The notes beneath the pieces are model-generated. The model was not told the DNA's origin, ran no database searches, and saw only the letters and a program-made list of their open reading frames with translations. This document shows positions 33,647 through 42,379 of a stretch of 64,000 bases of DNA, piece after piece. The stretch covers positions 158,607-222,606 of the forward strand of contig JAWWPG010000037.1 in the NCBI GenBank assembly GCA_033850885.1, written 5' to 3'. The stretch is from JAWWPG01 sp033850885 (GTDB lineage: Bacteria > Actinomycetota > Actinomycetes > Propionibacteriales > Nocardioidaceae). A program made the translations under genes and the position numbers. Position 1 is the first letter of the stretch. Each line of letters starts with the position of its first letter.

Positions 33647-34435
33647 ATGAGCGTCAAAGGGCAGCACCAGGCGCGGACCTGGTGGCGTCGCCTGCTCTGG
33701 CCGGCCCGGACCAGCACGTCGTGGGGCTGGCGGTTGGCGGCCCCGGTGGCGTTCGGATGTGCGGGCCTGCTCGCAGTCACGAGCGCGGTCAACGCGCGGG
33801 GCACCGACCTGCGCGGTGGGCGCAACGACAGCCTGATCGAGATCGTGAGCACGGAGCGCGCCAAGGTGGAGGCCCAACAGCAGCAGACCAAGGCGCTGCA
33901 GGACCAGGTCGACGCGCTCGGCGAGAGCGTGCACGATGGCCAGATCAACGCGCTGCAGAGCCGGCTCGACCGGCTCGGCGCTCCCGCCGGGCTGCAGGGC
34001 CTCACCGGCCCGGGGCTCGAGGTCATCCTCAACGACGCCCCGCACGGCGAGCCGACGCCGCCGAACACCGACCCGAACCTGCTCCTCGTCCACCAGCAGG
34101 ACATCCAGGCCGTGGCCAACGCCTTGTGGTCAGGTGGCGCCGAAGGGATCAGCCTGCAGGGTCACCGGATCATCTCTACGACAGGCATCAAGTGCGTCGG
34201 CAACACGGTGGTCCTGCAAGGCGTCCCGTACTCCCCGCCGTACCGGATCGTCGCGGTGGGGAACGCCTCGACGATGTACCGGGCGCTGATGAGCTCTCCC
34301 GAGGTGCACAACTACCGCGACTATGTGCAGCCGCCGTACAACCTCGGCTGGTCGGTGCGGCAGAGCAACGGTCTCCAGGTGCCGGGCTACACCGGTCCGG
34401 TGGTGCTCCAGTACGCCCAGCCGGTCACTCCCTGA
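33647..34435 (+). CDS. DUF881 membrane-anchored protein
   Basis: A 262-residue protein from ATG 33647, with one N-terminal helix (LAAPVAFGCAGLLAVTSAV), a coiled coil (EIVSTERAKVEAQQQQTKAL), then the DUF881 domain (GPGLEVILNDAP; LLLVHQQDIQAVANALWSGG). A TACAGT -10 near 33583 would give a short leader. Present beside crgA across actinobacteria, probably linked to division. Function unknown. Its last 49 nt overlap the antisense end of the kinase gene. Confidence 0.88.
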   Translation: MSVKGQHQARTWWRRLLWPARTSTSWGWRLAAPVAFGCAGLLAVTSAVNARGTDLRGGRNDSLIEIVSTERAKVEAQQQQTKALQDQVDALGESVHDGQINALQSRLDRLGAPAGLQGLTGPGLEVILNDAPHGEPTPPNTDPNLLLVHQQDIQAVANALWSGGAEGISLQGHRIISTTGIKCVGNTVVLQGVPYSPPYRIVAVGNASTMYRALMSSPEVHNYRDYVQPPYNLGWSVRQSNGLQVPGYTGPVVLQYAQPVTP

Positions 34436-36390
34436 AGCCAGTCGGACAGGACTTCGGGCCATCCAGCCGACACTTGGGGTGATCCGAGCCGGGCAAACCG
34501 GCCCGCGACGCCTCTGCCATGCGGCTTCGTCGTCTGCGTGGTGGTGGGCGTCGTCGGCGAGGTCGGAGTCGTCGTGGTCGGCGGGGTCGTGGGAGGGGTG
34601 GTTGGCGGGGTGGTTGGCGGAGTGGTGGGCGGAGTGGTCGGCGGGCTGGTCGGCGTCGTCGGCCCCAGCGACAAGGTGATGACCACGACCGAGCCGAAGG
34701 GTCTCGCCGTGAGCGGGGGTGGATCCTGGGCGATGACCGTGCCGGCGGGCTGGTCGGAGACCTCTGACGACGGTATCGGCTGGAAGTGAGCCCGCTTGAG
34801 CGCGGCGGTGGCCGCTGCCTTGGACTTACCGATCACGTTGGGGACCCTGATGTAACCACCGGAGTAGAAGACCCGGACGACCGTCCCGACCGGCTGGACC
34901 GTTCCCGCCGGCGGATCCGTCCTGATCACCCGACCGGAGCGAAGTGTGCTGTCGGTCACCTTCTCCGGTCTCGGGTTGAACCCCAGCGTCCTGAGCTTCG
35001 CCTCCGCTGACTTGAGGAACGAGTTCGTGAGGTTCGGGACCGGGTGCGACTTCGCCCCCGCCGACACCTTGACGTTGACGGCCGACCCCTGGTCCGCGCG
35101 AGCCAGCCGAGTGGGGTCCTGGGACATGATGTGGCCTCGGGGAACGGTCGCGCTGAAGACCCGGGTCTGGGTGCCGAGGTGCAGTCCCGCCCGGTCCAGG
35201 GTGGCCGTGGCTTGGGGCACGGTCTGTCCGATGACGTTCGGTACGTCGACCTGCTTGACGGTCCCCCCGCCGCCGAGCTGGGACAGCAGCAACGCCGCCG
35301 CTGCCACGACCAGCAGGGCGAGCACTCCTACCAGCACCCAGATCCCGGTCCTTGACGGAGGTCTCGACTCTGTCTCGTAGGACGACGCCCCCCGCGGAGA
35401 CACCGCCGTGGTGGAAGTGCTCCCGTTCCCCGAGCCGGCCAGGAAGTACGGCTGCGTCTCGAGGGCTCCGGCGGCCGCCACCGCCGGGGCGAGCACCGGC
35501 TGGCCGCTGAGCGCCCGCTCGATGTCCGCGCGCATCTCCGACGCGCTCTGGTAGCGGTCGTCGACTCGCTTGGTGAGAGCCTTCAGCGTGATCGCGTCGA
35601 TCTCGGGCGAGACGGAGGCCTCGAACGCCGACGGGGGTGGCGCCTCCTCGCGGACGTGCTGGTAGGCGACCGACACGGGGGAGTCGCCGATGAACGGGGT
35701 CCGTCCGGTGAGCAGCTCGAAGAGCAGGCACCCCGTGGAGTAGAGGTCGCTGCGGGCGTCGACCTGCTCTCCACGTGCCTGCTCGGGTGAGAGATACTGG
35801 GCCGTGCCGACGACGGCGGCGGTCTGTGTCATCGTGGCGGACGCGTCGGCGATGGCCCGCGCGATCCCGAAGTCCATCACCTTGATCTCGCCCGTCGGGG
35901 TGAGCATCACGTTGGCGGGCTTGATGTCGCGGTGGATGATGCCGGCGCGATGGCTGTAGTCGAGGGCGCTGAGCACCGCGGCGGTGATCTCGAGCGCGCG
36001 CTCGGGCAGGATCTTGCGCCCCTCGCGCAGGATGTCGCGAAGGGTCCTTCCCTCGACGAGCTCCATCACGATGTAGGGAAGCATCACGCCGGAGCCGCTG
36101 GGGTCCGGCTCCTCTCCCGTGTCGAAGACGGCGACGATCGACGGATGGTTGAGCGAGGCGGCGGACTGCGCCTCACGTCGGAAGCGAGCCTGGAACGTCG
36201 GGTCGTCCGCCAGGTCGACGCGCAGCCGCTTGATGGCGACGGTGCGGCCCAGACGCACATCCTGCGCCGAGTGCACGTCTGCCATCCCGCCGCGACCGAG
36301 GAGTCCACCGATCACGTACCGGCCGGCGCCGAGCGTGGTGCGCCCGGCGGTACCCGACCGGTCCCCGTGAGTCGGGGGCGTTGTGCTCAT
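34387..36390 (-). CDS. pknB: PASTA-domain serine/threonine kinase PknB
   Basis: A 667-residue transmembrane kinase. Kinase domain at residues 24-290: ATP Lys K54 (VAIKRL), H153-R-D155, D173-F-G, and activation-loop T188/T190 in MTQTAAVVGTAQYLSPEQ, matching T171/T173 of M. tuberculosis PknB. One helix at 348-371 leads to three PASTA repeats (about 380-585), which bind muropeptides outside the cell. A Thr/Pro-repeat tail and about 45 unusual residues follow, the latter encoded antisense to the DUF881 gene. It is the only kinase gene in the block. It shares a strand and probably an operon with pbpA, 31 nt upstream. Confidence 0.93.
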   Translation of the reverse strand: MSTTPPTHGDRSGTAGRTTLGAGRYVIGGLLGRGGMADVHSAQDVRLGRTVAIKRLRVDLADDPTFQARFRREAQSAASLNHPSIVAVFDTGEEPDPSGSGVMLPYIVMELVEGRTLRDILREGRKILPERALEITAAVLSALDYSHRAGIIHRDIKPANVMLTPTGEIKVMDFGIARAIADASATMTQTAAVVGTAQYLSPEQARGEQVDARSDLYSTGCLLFELLTGRTPFIGDSPVSVAYQHVREEAPPPSAFEASVSPEIDAITLKALTKRVDDRYQSASEMRADIERALSGQPVLAPAVAAAGALETQPYFLAGSGNGSTSTTAVSPRGASSYETESRPPSRTGIWVLVGVLALLVVAAAALLLSQLGGGGTVKQVDVPNVIGQTVPQATATLDRAGLHLGTQTRVFSATVPRGHIMSQDPTRLARADQGSAVNVKVSAGAKSHPVPNLTNSFLKSAEAKLRTLGFNPRPEKVTDSTLRSGRVIRTDPPAGTVQPVGTVVRVFYSGGYIRVPNVIGKSKAAATAALKRAHFQPIPSSEVSDQPAGTVIAQDPPPLTARPFGSVVVITLSLGPTTPTSPPTTPPTTPPTTPPTTPPTTPPTTTTPTSPTTPTTTQTTKPHGRGVAGRFARLGSPQVSAGWPEVLSDWLQGVTGWAYWSTTGPV
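34580..34651 (-). repeat. 12-nt tandem repeat encoding Thr/Pro units in pknB
   Basis: Six consecutive 12-nt units of the type GGCGGNGTGGTN on the plus strand, reading on the minus strand as repeated P-T-T-P units in the PknB tail. Each unit is in frame, so copy-number change would alter tail length without breaking the gene. Confidence 0.75.
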
Positions 36391-36421
36391 CGTCGTTCGG
36401 CCCTTCCGGAGGTGGATGTCC

Positions 36422-37885
36422 TCATCGCTGCAGCACGGCTTCCATCACGTTACGGGCAATCGGTCCGCCCAGCCCGCCGCCGGTGATGTCCGCCCGGCCC
36501 ACCCCCGTCCGCTCGATGACGACGGCTACGGCTACCTGCGGGTCGTTCGCTGGCGCGAAGGTGACCATCCAGGCGTACGGCGACCTCGATGCCGAGGAGT
36601 TGGCCGTGCCCGTCTTGCCCGCCACGGTGACGCCCGGGATCTGCGCCGCCTGGCCGGTTCCTGCCGGGTCGTTGACGACCTGGACCATCATCTGCGTCAG
36701 CTCGTCGGCGACGGACCCCGAGATGGCCTGGTGCAGCACCTGCGGCTGGGCCTTGTCGAGCACGTCGAGGTCGGGCGAGCGCACCTCCGCGACGACGTAC
36801 GGCGTCATCACCGCCCCGCCGTTGGCGATTCCCGCCGCCACCATCGCCATCTGCAGCGGGGAGGCGGCCACGTCGAACTGGCCGATCGCCGAGAGCGCGG
36901 TCTCGGGCTCGTCGACGCTGCTCGGGAACTTGCTGGCGTTGAACGGCAGCTGGGTGAGGTAGTTCTCGTTGAAGCCGAACCTCTCGGCCTGTTGCCTGAG
37001 CTTGTCCGCGCCGAGCTTCAGCCCCAGGTCGCCGAACGAGACGTTGCACGAGACGACGAGGGCCTGCGTGAGCGTGATCTGGCTGCCTCCGCAGTCCGAG
37101 CCGTTCTCGTTGTGGATCACGTGCGTGGTCTGCGGCAGCGGCAGGTCGGTTCCTCCTCGCACCATCGATGACGGGGTGTAGCCGTTGGAAAGCGCCGTCG
37201 CCGCGGTGACCATCTTGAACGTCGACCCGGGGGGATAGATCGACTGCGTCGACCTGCTGATGAAGTCTGCCGCGTCTGCCGCGTTCAGCTTCTTCCATAC
37301 CGCCTCGGCCTTGGTGAAGTCGTGGGTGGCGATCTGGTTCGGGTTGTACGACGGCACCGAGACGTCTGCAAGGATGGCCCCCGTCCTCGGGTCCAGCGCA
37401 ACCACCGCGCCACGGGTCTGCCCGGGCAGGCTCTTCAACCCGTTGTAGGCAGCCGCTTGGGCGGCGGCATTGATCGTGGTCAGGACGCTTCCGCCCACCG
37501 GCTGGTTGTTGCTGACGAGGTCGAGCAGCCGGTTGACGAACAGCCTGCTGTCGCTGCCGGACAGGATCGAGTTCTCCGAGCTCTCGACGGCCCGGGTCCC
37601 GAAGTAGCAGGAGAAGTAGCCGGTCACGGGGGCGTAGAGCAGCGGCTGCCGATAGCGACGCTGGTACTTGAGGCGGTCATGAGACGGCAGGCTTCGCGCG
37701 ACGGCCGTTCCGCCGACGAGGATCGGGCCGCGCTGGCGGGCGCACTCGGCGTCGCGGGCGCGCTTGTTCCCCGCCATCGCGTCGAGGCTGCCGGCCCGGA
37801 AGACCTGCACATAGTTCGCGTTGAGCAGCAGCAGTCCGAACAGGACGAGAGAGAACACCGCCAGGGTGCGGATCGGCTTGTTCAT
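36422..37885 (-). CDS. pbpA: class B penicillin-binding protein PbpA
   Basis: A 487-residue transpeptidase with one N-terminal helix (LAVFSLVLFGLLLLNANYVQ). Catalytic motifs: S221-T-F-K224, SCN in LVVSCNVSFGD, and KTGT in VAGKTGTANSS. No class-A transglycosylase domain. It crosslinks peptidoglycan with its partner RodA, whose stop overlaps this ATG by four bases. PASTA kinases phosphorylate PbpA homologues in mycobacteria. Confidence 0.94.
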   Translation of the reverse strand: MNKPIRTLAVFSLVLFGLLLLNANYVQVFRAGSLDAMAGNKRARDAECARQRGPILVGGTAVARSLPSHDRLKYQRRYRQPLLYAPVTGYFSCYFGTRAVESSENSILSGSDSRLFVNRLLDLVSNNQPVGGSVLTTINAAAQAAAYNGLKSLPGQTRGAVVALDPRTGAILADVSVPSYNPNQIATHDFTKAEAVWKKLNAADAADFISRSTQSIYPPGSTFKMVTAATALSNGYTPSSMVRGGTDLPLPQTTHVIHNENGSDCGGSQITLTQALVVSCNVSFGDLGLKLGADKLRQQAERFGFNENYLTQLPFNASKFPSSVDEPETALSAIGQFDVAASPLQMAMVAAGIANGGAVMTPYVVAEVRSPDLDVLDKAQPQVLHQAISGSVADELTQMMVQVVNDPAGTGQAAQIPGVTVAGKTGTANSSASRSPYAWMVTFAPANDPQVAVAVVIERTGVGRADITGGGLGGPIARNVMEAVLQR

Positions 37886-39282
37886 CGCAGGTGCACCACC
37901 TGGGTGTCGTCATCGGCCGTCGGTACGACGAGGTCGGGCACGGGCTGCCGGGCGTGGTTGCTGACCCGTAACACGAGCGCCACCATCGCCCAGTTCGCAA
38001 TCAGGGCGGAGCCGCCGTACGAGAGGAACGGCGTGGTCAGGCCGGTCAGGGGGATCAGCTTCGTGACTCCGCCGATCACCACGAAGACCTGGAGCGCGAA
38101 CGCCATCGACAGCCCGACGGCGAGCAGCTTCCCGAAGGGGTCCCGGCAGATCAGCGCCGTACGCAACCCGCGTTCGACGATCAGCGCGTAGATCACGATG
38201 ATCGCCATCAGCCCGGTCAGGCCGAGCTCTTCGGCGAGCGAGGTCCCGATGAAGTCGCTCCAGGCCAGCGGGGTCAGCTGGGGGCTGCCCTGGCCCCAGC
38301 CACGGCCGAGGATGCCACCCCACGCCATGCCGTACTGGCCCTGCACGATCTGGTAGTAGGCGTCCGGGTTGGAGAACGGGTGCAGCCAGCCCTCGACCCG
38401 GGTCTGCACGTGCGAGAACGTCAGGTAGCTGGCGTAGGCGCCCGCCGCGAACAGACCGCCGCCGACGAAGATCCAGCTCGGCCGCTCGGTTGCGACGTAG
38501 AGCAGCATGACGAAGAGCCCGAAGAACAGCAGCGAGGACCCGAGGTCGTCCTCGAAGACCAGGATCCCGAGGCTGATCACCCACATCAGCACGATCGGGC
38601 CGAGGTCGCGCCCGCGTGGCAGGTCGATGCCGAGGAATCGCCGACCCGCGAGCGCGAGCGCATCTCGCTTCACGACGAGATAGCCCGCGAAGAAGATCGC
38701 GAGGCACAGCTTCGCCACCTCCCCGGGCTGGAACGACAACCCGCCGAACCTGATCCAGATCCGGGCACCGTTGATGTTGACCCCCAGCCCGGGCACCAGG
38801 GGGAGCAGCAGCAACGCGATGCCCGCGAAACCCGCCGTGTAGGTGAAGGCCTGCAGGACGCGGTGGTCACGCACGACGATCATGGTGGCGACGAACCCGA
38901 CGACCGACAGCGTCGTCCAGATCAGCTGCTGGCTGGCGTAGGGGTGCGAACCGGGGTCCTGGGCGAGCCTGGCGACGTCGATGCGGTGGATCATGGCCAG
39001 TCCGATCCCGTTGAGCGCGACGACGCAGGGCAGGATGACGGGGTCGGCGTAAGGCGCGCGGAAGCGGACGACGAGGTGGCAGGCCAGCGCGAGCACCACG
39101 AGGCCGCCGCCGTACTCGAGGATGTCGGTGGGCACCTTGTCCGCCGTACCCAGGCCGACCAGTGCGTAACTCCCCACGCCGATGCAGAGCGCCATCACGA
39201 GGAGGGCGAGCTCGACCCCCCGCCGCTTCTTCGGGACGATGGCCTCGACGAGCCTGCTCGGACCGGTACGCGTGGGGCTCAT
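37882..39282 (-). CDS. rodA: SEDS glycosyltransferase RodA/FtsW family
   Basis: A 466-residue polytopic SEDS peptidoglycan polymerase. ATG 39282 overlaps the pstP stop by four bases. More than ten helices are visible. Conserved SEDS segments include GARIWIRFGGLSFQPGEVAK, FEDDLGSSLLFF (with the essential Asp), GWGQGSPQLTPLAWSDFIG and EELGLTGLM. Pairs with the following PbpA. Confidence 0.94.
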   Translation of the reverse strand: MSPTRTGPSRLVEAIVPKKRRGVELALLVMALCIGVGSYALVGLGTADKVPTDILEYGGGLVVLALACHLVVRFRAPYADPVILPCVVALNGIGLAMIHRIDVARLAQDPGSHPYASQQLIWTTLSVVGFVATMIVVRDHRVLQAFTYTAGFAGIALLLLPLVPGLGVNINGARIWIRFGGLSFQPGEVAKLCLAIFFAGYLVVKRDALALAGRRFLGIDLPRGRDLGPIVLMWVISLGILVFEDDLGSSLLFFGLFVMLLYVATERPSWIFVGGGLFAAGAYASYLTFSHVQTRVEGWLHPFSNPDAYYQIVQGQYGMAWGGILGRGWGQGSPQLTPLAWSDFIGTSLAEELGLTGLMAIIVIYALIVERGLRTALICRDPFGKLLAVGLSMAFALQVFVVIGGVTKLIPLTGLTTPFLSYGGSALIANWAMVALVLRVSNHARQPVPDLVVPTADDDTQVVHLR

Positions 39283-40691
39283 CGCGGCGTTCCCTTGCCC
39301 GGCGTGGACCCAGCGCACTCACGCGGCGTGTCGGGGGACTGGCTCCCGGGTGGCAGCAGGCTGCTCGGCGGGGCGATCGTGGCGCCGGAGCCGCCCGGAC
39401 GCGTGGTGGTCGGAGGCGACGATGTCGGCTTCGTCGGGGGCGGCGGAAGGGTGGCGGGCGGGTTGGCCGGCGGTGGCTGGCAGATCTTGGCGAACCCAAG
39501 TAGCTGCGCCACGATGCCCTCCGCCTTGCCGAGGCTGTCCGCGGACATCCCGCCCAGCACCTGGCTACGTCGAAAGCCGGGCAGCTGCGAGAGCCGGAGC
39601 TGCTGGTCGGCGTACACGTGGTTGAGCCGAATCCCGGGCAGCTGCGCGTTCACGCCCTGGTAGATGGCCACGTTCTTGCCGTCGGCGGCCACGAAGTACT
39701 GGGTTTGGCTCCATTGGTAGGCAGCGGCCAACCCGCCGCAGATCACGATGAGAGCCAAGCCGAGCAGGCCGAGCCGGCGCAGCCACAGCAACCGCCGCGG
39801 CGCTCGCGGCGCGTAGCGCAGCTGCTCGGGGTCGACCGACGGGTCGGCCATCAGCATCTCGCCGGGCTCCGGCTCGTCCCGGTGAGCCCACGTGCGCAGT
39901 CGCGTGAGGGGTCCGCGATGCCGGTCTCCGGCGGCACCGACGACGAGCGGCTCGGCTGCCTCGTCGGCCGGTTCGTCGACGACGTCCCCGACCAGCACGG
40001 TGACGTTGTCGGTGCTGCCCGACTCCAGGGCCAGCGTCGTCAGCTCGGTGGCGGCGTCCTGTGCCGTGCCGACCGCCAGCACCCGCTCGATGCGGTCGTC
40101 GGGGACGAACCCGGTCAGGCCGTCGCTGCAGATGAGGATGCGGTCACCGGCCTGCACGTCGTAGCAGGACAGGTCGGGCTCGTTGTCGTGCCGGCCGTCG
40201 AGGACCTTGAGCAGCAGCGAGCGGTGAGAGTGGACCTTCGCCTCCTCATCGGAGATCCGGCCCTCGTCGATGAGGCTCTGCACCCAGCTGTGGTCACGGG
40301 TGATCCGCATCAGCTGCCCGGCGCGCCACAGGTAGCCGCGGGAGTCACCGAGGTGCGCGACGCCGATCTGGGCACCGTCGAAGAGAGCGGCGGTGACCGT
40401 GGTGCCCATGCCGTCGACGGTGGGATCGTCCTCGACGATCTCCGCCAGCCGCTCGTTCGCGATCAAGATGGTGCCCGCCAGCGCCTGCAGCAGGTCGTCC
40501 GGGGGGGCGACGTCGAGCCGCTTGATCGTCTGGATCGCGACCGCCGACGCCAGGTCACCGGCCGGCGCGCCCCCCATGCCGTCGGCCACCACGATGAGGT
40601 GCGGGCCCGCATAGCCGGAGTCGTCGTTCTTCTTGCGGATCCGACCGATGTCGGACACGGCGCCGAACCGCAGCGACAGCGCCACGGTCAC
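39279..40691 (-). CDS. pstP: PP2C-family phosphatase PstP
   Basis: A 470-residue membrane phosphatase that reverses PknB phosphorylation. The PP2C domain occupies residues 1-240, with metal motifs VVADGMGG, GMGTTVTAAL, HLGDSRGYLWR, CSDGLTGFV and STDNVTVLV. One membrane helix (LGLLGLALIVICGGLAAAYQ) precedes a 150-residue extracellular region ending in a Pro/Ser/Thr-rich tail. GTG 40691 overlaps the fhaB stop by four bases. Confidence 0.94.
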   Translation of the reverse strand: MTVALSLRFGAVSDIGRIRKKNDDSGYAGPHLIVVADGMGGAPAGDLASAVAIQTIKRLDVAPPDDLLQALAGTILIANERLAEIVEDDPTVDGMGTTVTAALFDGAQIGVAHLGDSRGYLWRAGQLMRITRDHSWVQSLIDEGRISDEEAKVHSHRSLLLKVLDGRHDNEPDLSCYDVQAGDRILICSDGLTGFVPDDRIERVLAVGTAQDAATELTTLALESGSTDNVTVLVGDVVDEPADEAAEPLVVGAAGDRHRGPLTRLRTWAHRDEPEPGEMLMADPSVDPEQLRYAPRAPRRLLWLRRLGLLGLALIVICGGLAAAYQWSQTQYFVAADGKNVAIYQGVNAQLPGIRLNHVYADQQLRLSQLPGFRRSQVLGGMSADSLGKAEGIVAQLLGFAKICQPPPANPPATLPPPPTKPTSSPPTTTRPGGSGATIAPPSSLLPPGSQSPDTPRECAGSTPGKGTPR

Positions 40692-41176
40692 CTCTTCAGC
40701 TCTGCGATCGTCTTGCCCATCCGCACCTGGACCCCGACCGTCACGACCATCGGGGTGGTGATGCGCTGGCTGCCGATATAGGTGCCGTTGGTGGAGCCGA
40801 GGTCCTCGACGTACCAGTCCTCCCCGCTGGGCACGAAACGAGCGTGCCGGGTGGAGACGTAGTCGTCGTCGAGGCGGACGGTGGCATCGGCACCGCGGCC
40901 GAGCAGGATCGGGAGGTCCTCGAGCGGAACGGTCACGCCAACGTTGCTGCCCTCGGTGATGACGAGCTGGGTCGGCGCGCCGCGGCGCCGCTTCGGCTGC
41001 CTGAGGGGCTTGCCCGATTTTCCGCTCTTGGCCTGCCGGCCCTGGCCACTCAGCCGCGCCGGGTCGACCCGCTCCCCGAACATGTCAGACCGGATCACGG
41101 ATACCGCCGACAGCACGAACAGCCAGAGCAGCCCGAGGAAGCCCAGCTTGATCAGCGTGAGGGTGAGCTCAGACAT
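40688..41176 (-). CDS. fhaB: FHA-domain protein FhaB/FipA
   Basis: A 162-residue protein with one N-terminal membrane helix (LGFLGLLWLFVLSAVSVI), a basic linker and a C-terminal FHA domain: LGRGADATVRLDDDYVSTRH, then DLGSTNGTYIGSQRI. FHA domains bind phosphothreonine. In mycobacteria FhaB links PknB signalling with division proteins. It starts just after fhaA. Confidence 0.92.
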   Translation of the reverse strand: MSELTLTLIKLGFLGLLWLFVLSAVSVIRSDMFGERVDPARLSGQGRQAKSGKSGKPLRQPKRRRGAPTQLVITEGSNVGVTVPLEDLPILLGRGADATVRLDDDYVSTRHARFVPSGEDWYVEDLGSTNGTYIGSQRITTPMVVTVGVQVRMGKTIAELKR

Positions 41177-41179
41177 GCC

Positions 41180-41938
41180 TCACCAGCCCCTCGGCTCGGC
41201 CGCCGGCCCTTCTGCATCAGGCATCGCGGGTTCGGCAAGGTGCACCTGGATCGTCGTGTTGCCCAGGACGATCTTCGAGCCCTCGCCGAGGATGGCGTGC
41301 TGGACCCGCTTCCCGTCGACCAGCGTGCCGTTGGTCGAGCCGAGGTCGACGACGCTCACCATGGTGCCCTGCGGGCCCTGCTGCACACGGAACTCGGCAT
41401 GGCGGCGCGACACACCGGGGTCATCGACCCGCAGGTCCGCCTGGCTCCCACGGCCGATCACCAGCCCGGGTGGCTCGAGCGGGTGCCGGACACCGTTGAG
41501 GTCGAGGGTCACGGGCGCACGCCGTACCGCCGTGTCGCTCATCGACTGGCCCGGGACCGGCGTGACGTCGGCGGCCGCGGTACTGCGCACGCGGAACCGG
41601 CCGGTGGTGAGGTCTTCGCTGCGCTGGAACCTGAGCTGAACCGCGCCGGCAAAGAGGTAGCGCTGCTCGTCGGCGTGCTCGTGCAGCATCTGGGCCAGCT
41701 CACCACTCAACGTCTCGCCGTATGCCGAAAGCCGGTCGAAGTCGGTCGGCGACAGGTCGATGTAGAAGTTGTTGGGCGCGAGGCGCTTCTCCCGGCTGAG
41801 GATCTGCGCGGAGTTGTCCACTTCGCGCTGCAGGGCGGCCGCGATCTCCATCGGCTGGACCGCGCTGCGGAAAGCGCGAGCGAAGGCGCCGGTCACCAGA
41901 GCCTCGAGGCGTTGCTCGAAGCGGTGCAGCGCGCTCAC
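41180..41938 (-). CDS. fhaA: DUF3662/FHA-domain protein FhaA
   Basis: A 252-residue protein from GTG 41938 (GAGGAAGG upstream). N-terminal DUF3662 domain (LHRFEQRLEALVTGAFARAF; PNNFYIDLSPTDFDRL) and C-terminal FHA domain (VIGRGSQADLRVDDPGVSRR, then DLGSTNGTLVDGKRV). FhaA binds phosphorylated MviN/MurJ and restrains late wall synthesis in mycobacteria. The linker is shorter than in mycobacterial FhaA, which is over 500 residues. First gene of the fhaA-fhaB-pstP-rodA-pbpA-pknB operon. Confidence 0.92.
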   Translation of the reverse strand: MSALHRFEQRLEALVTGAFARAFRSAVQPMEIAAALQREVDNSAQILSREKRLAPNNFYIDLSPTDFDRLSAYGETLSGELAQMLHEHADEQRYLFAGAVQLRFQRSEDLTTGRFRVRSTAAADVTPVPGQSMSDTAVRRAPVTLDLNGVRHPLEPPGLVIGRGSQADLRVDDPGVSRRHAEFRVQQGPQGTMVSVVDLGSTNGTLVDGKRVQHAILGEGSKIVLGNTTIQVHLAEPAMPDAEGPAAEPRGW

Positions 41939-42239
41939 CTGGTGCCTTCCTCGCGATGGTGGGGCGGGCGCCCTGTTGGCGCTCGAGGCAGCCACTGTCG
42001 GCGCAGCGCATAGCCCGGCTCGGCGCCCTGGGCTCGATGCTATCGGCAACCGCCGGTGAAACCACGTGCGGCACGACCTGAGGCCCGGCGGCTTGACGTC
42101 GCCCTGGTGCCGCCACCGGACGTGACGATGGTCCGCCCGGGTCGCTGCCGCGGCCCTCAACGGATCAGGTCAGCCTTCGGCAGCCCCGAGAGGCTCGCGC
42201 CTGCGTGTTACCCTTTTCTGTCGCCGGTGGCGGCACAGC
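41939..42239. other. 301-nt non-coding gap between fhaA and tRNA-Leu
   Basis: No convincing gene. The minus strand holds TAGCAT just before the GAGCCCAGGG segment (around 42040-42050), a possible fhaA -10. The plus strand has TTACCCTTTT shortly before the tRNA, the only AT-rich patch. No hairpin stood out. Confidence 0.4.
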
Positions 42240-42323
42240 GCGCGGGTGGCGGAATAGGCAGACGCGCACGGTTCAGGTCCGTGTGCCCGAAAGGGCGTGG
42301 GGGTTCAACTCCCCCCTCGCGCA
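42240..42323 (+). tRNA. tRNA-Leu (CAG)
   Basis: A class II tRNA. Acceptor GCGCGGG (42240-42246) pairs with CTCGCGC (42316-42322). The anticodon arm CACGG-TTCAGGT-CCGTG gives anticodon CAG. A long variable arm (TGCCCGAAAGGGCGT) and T arm GGGGG-TTCAACT-CCCCC are present. CCA is not encoded. Confidence 0.96.
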
Positions 42324-42379
42324 CAGCAAGGCGGCCAACGGGCCGCCCTCCGCGACCTGCAGTGGCTAACCGGCCCTCT

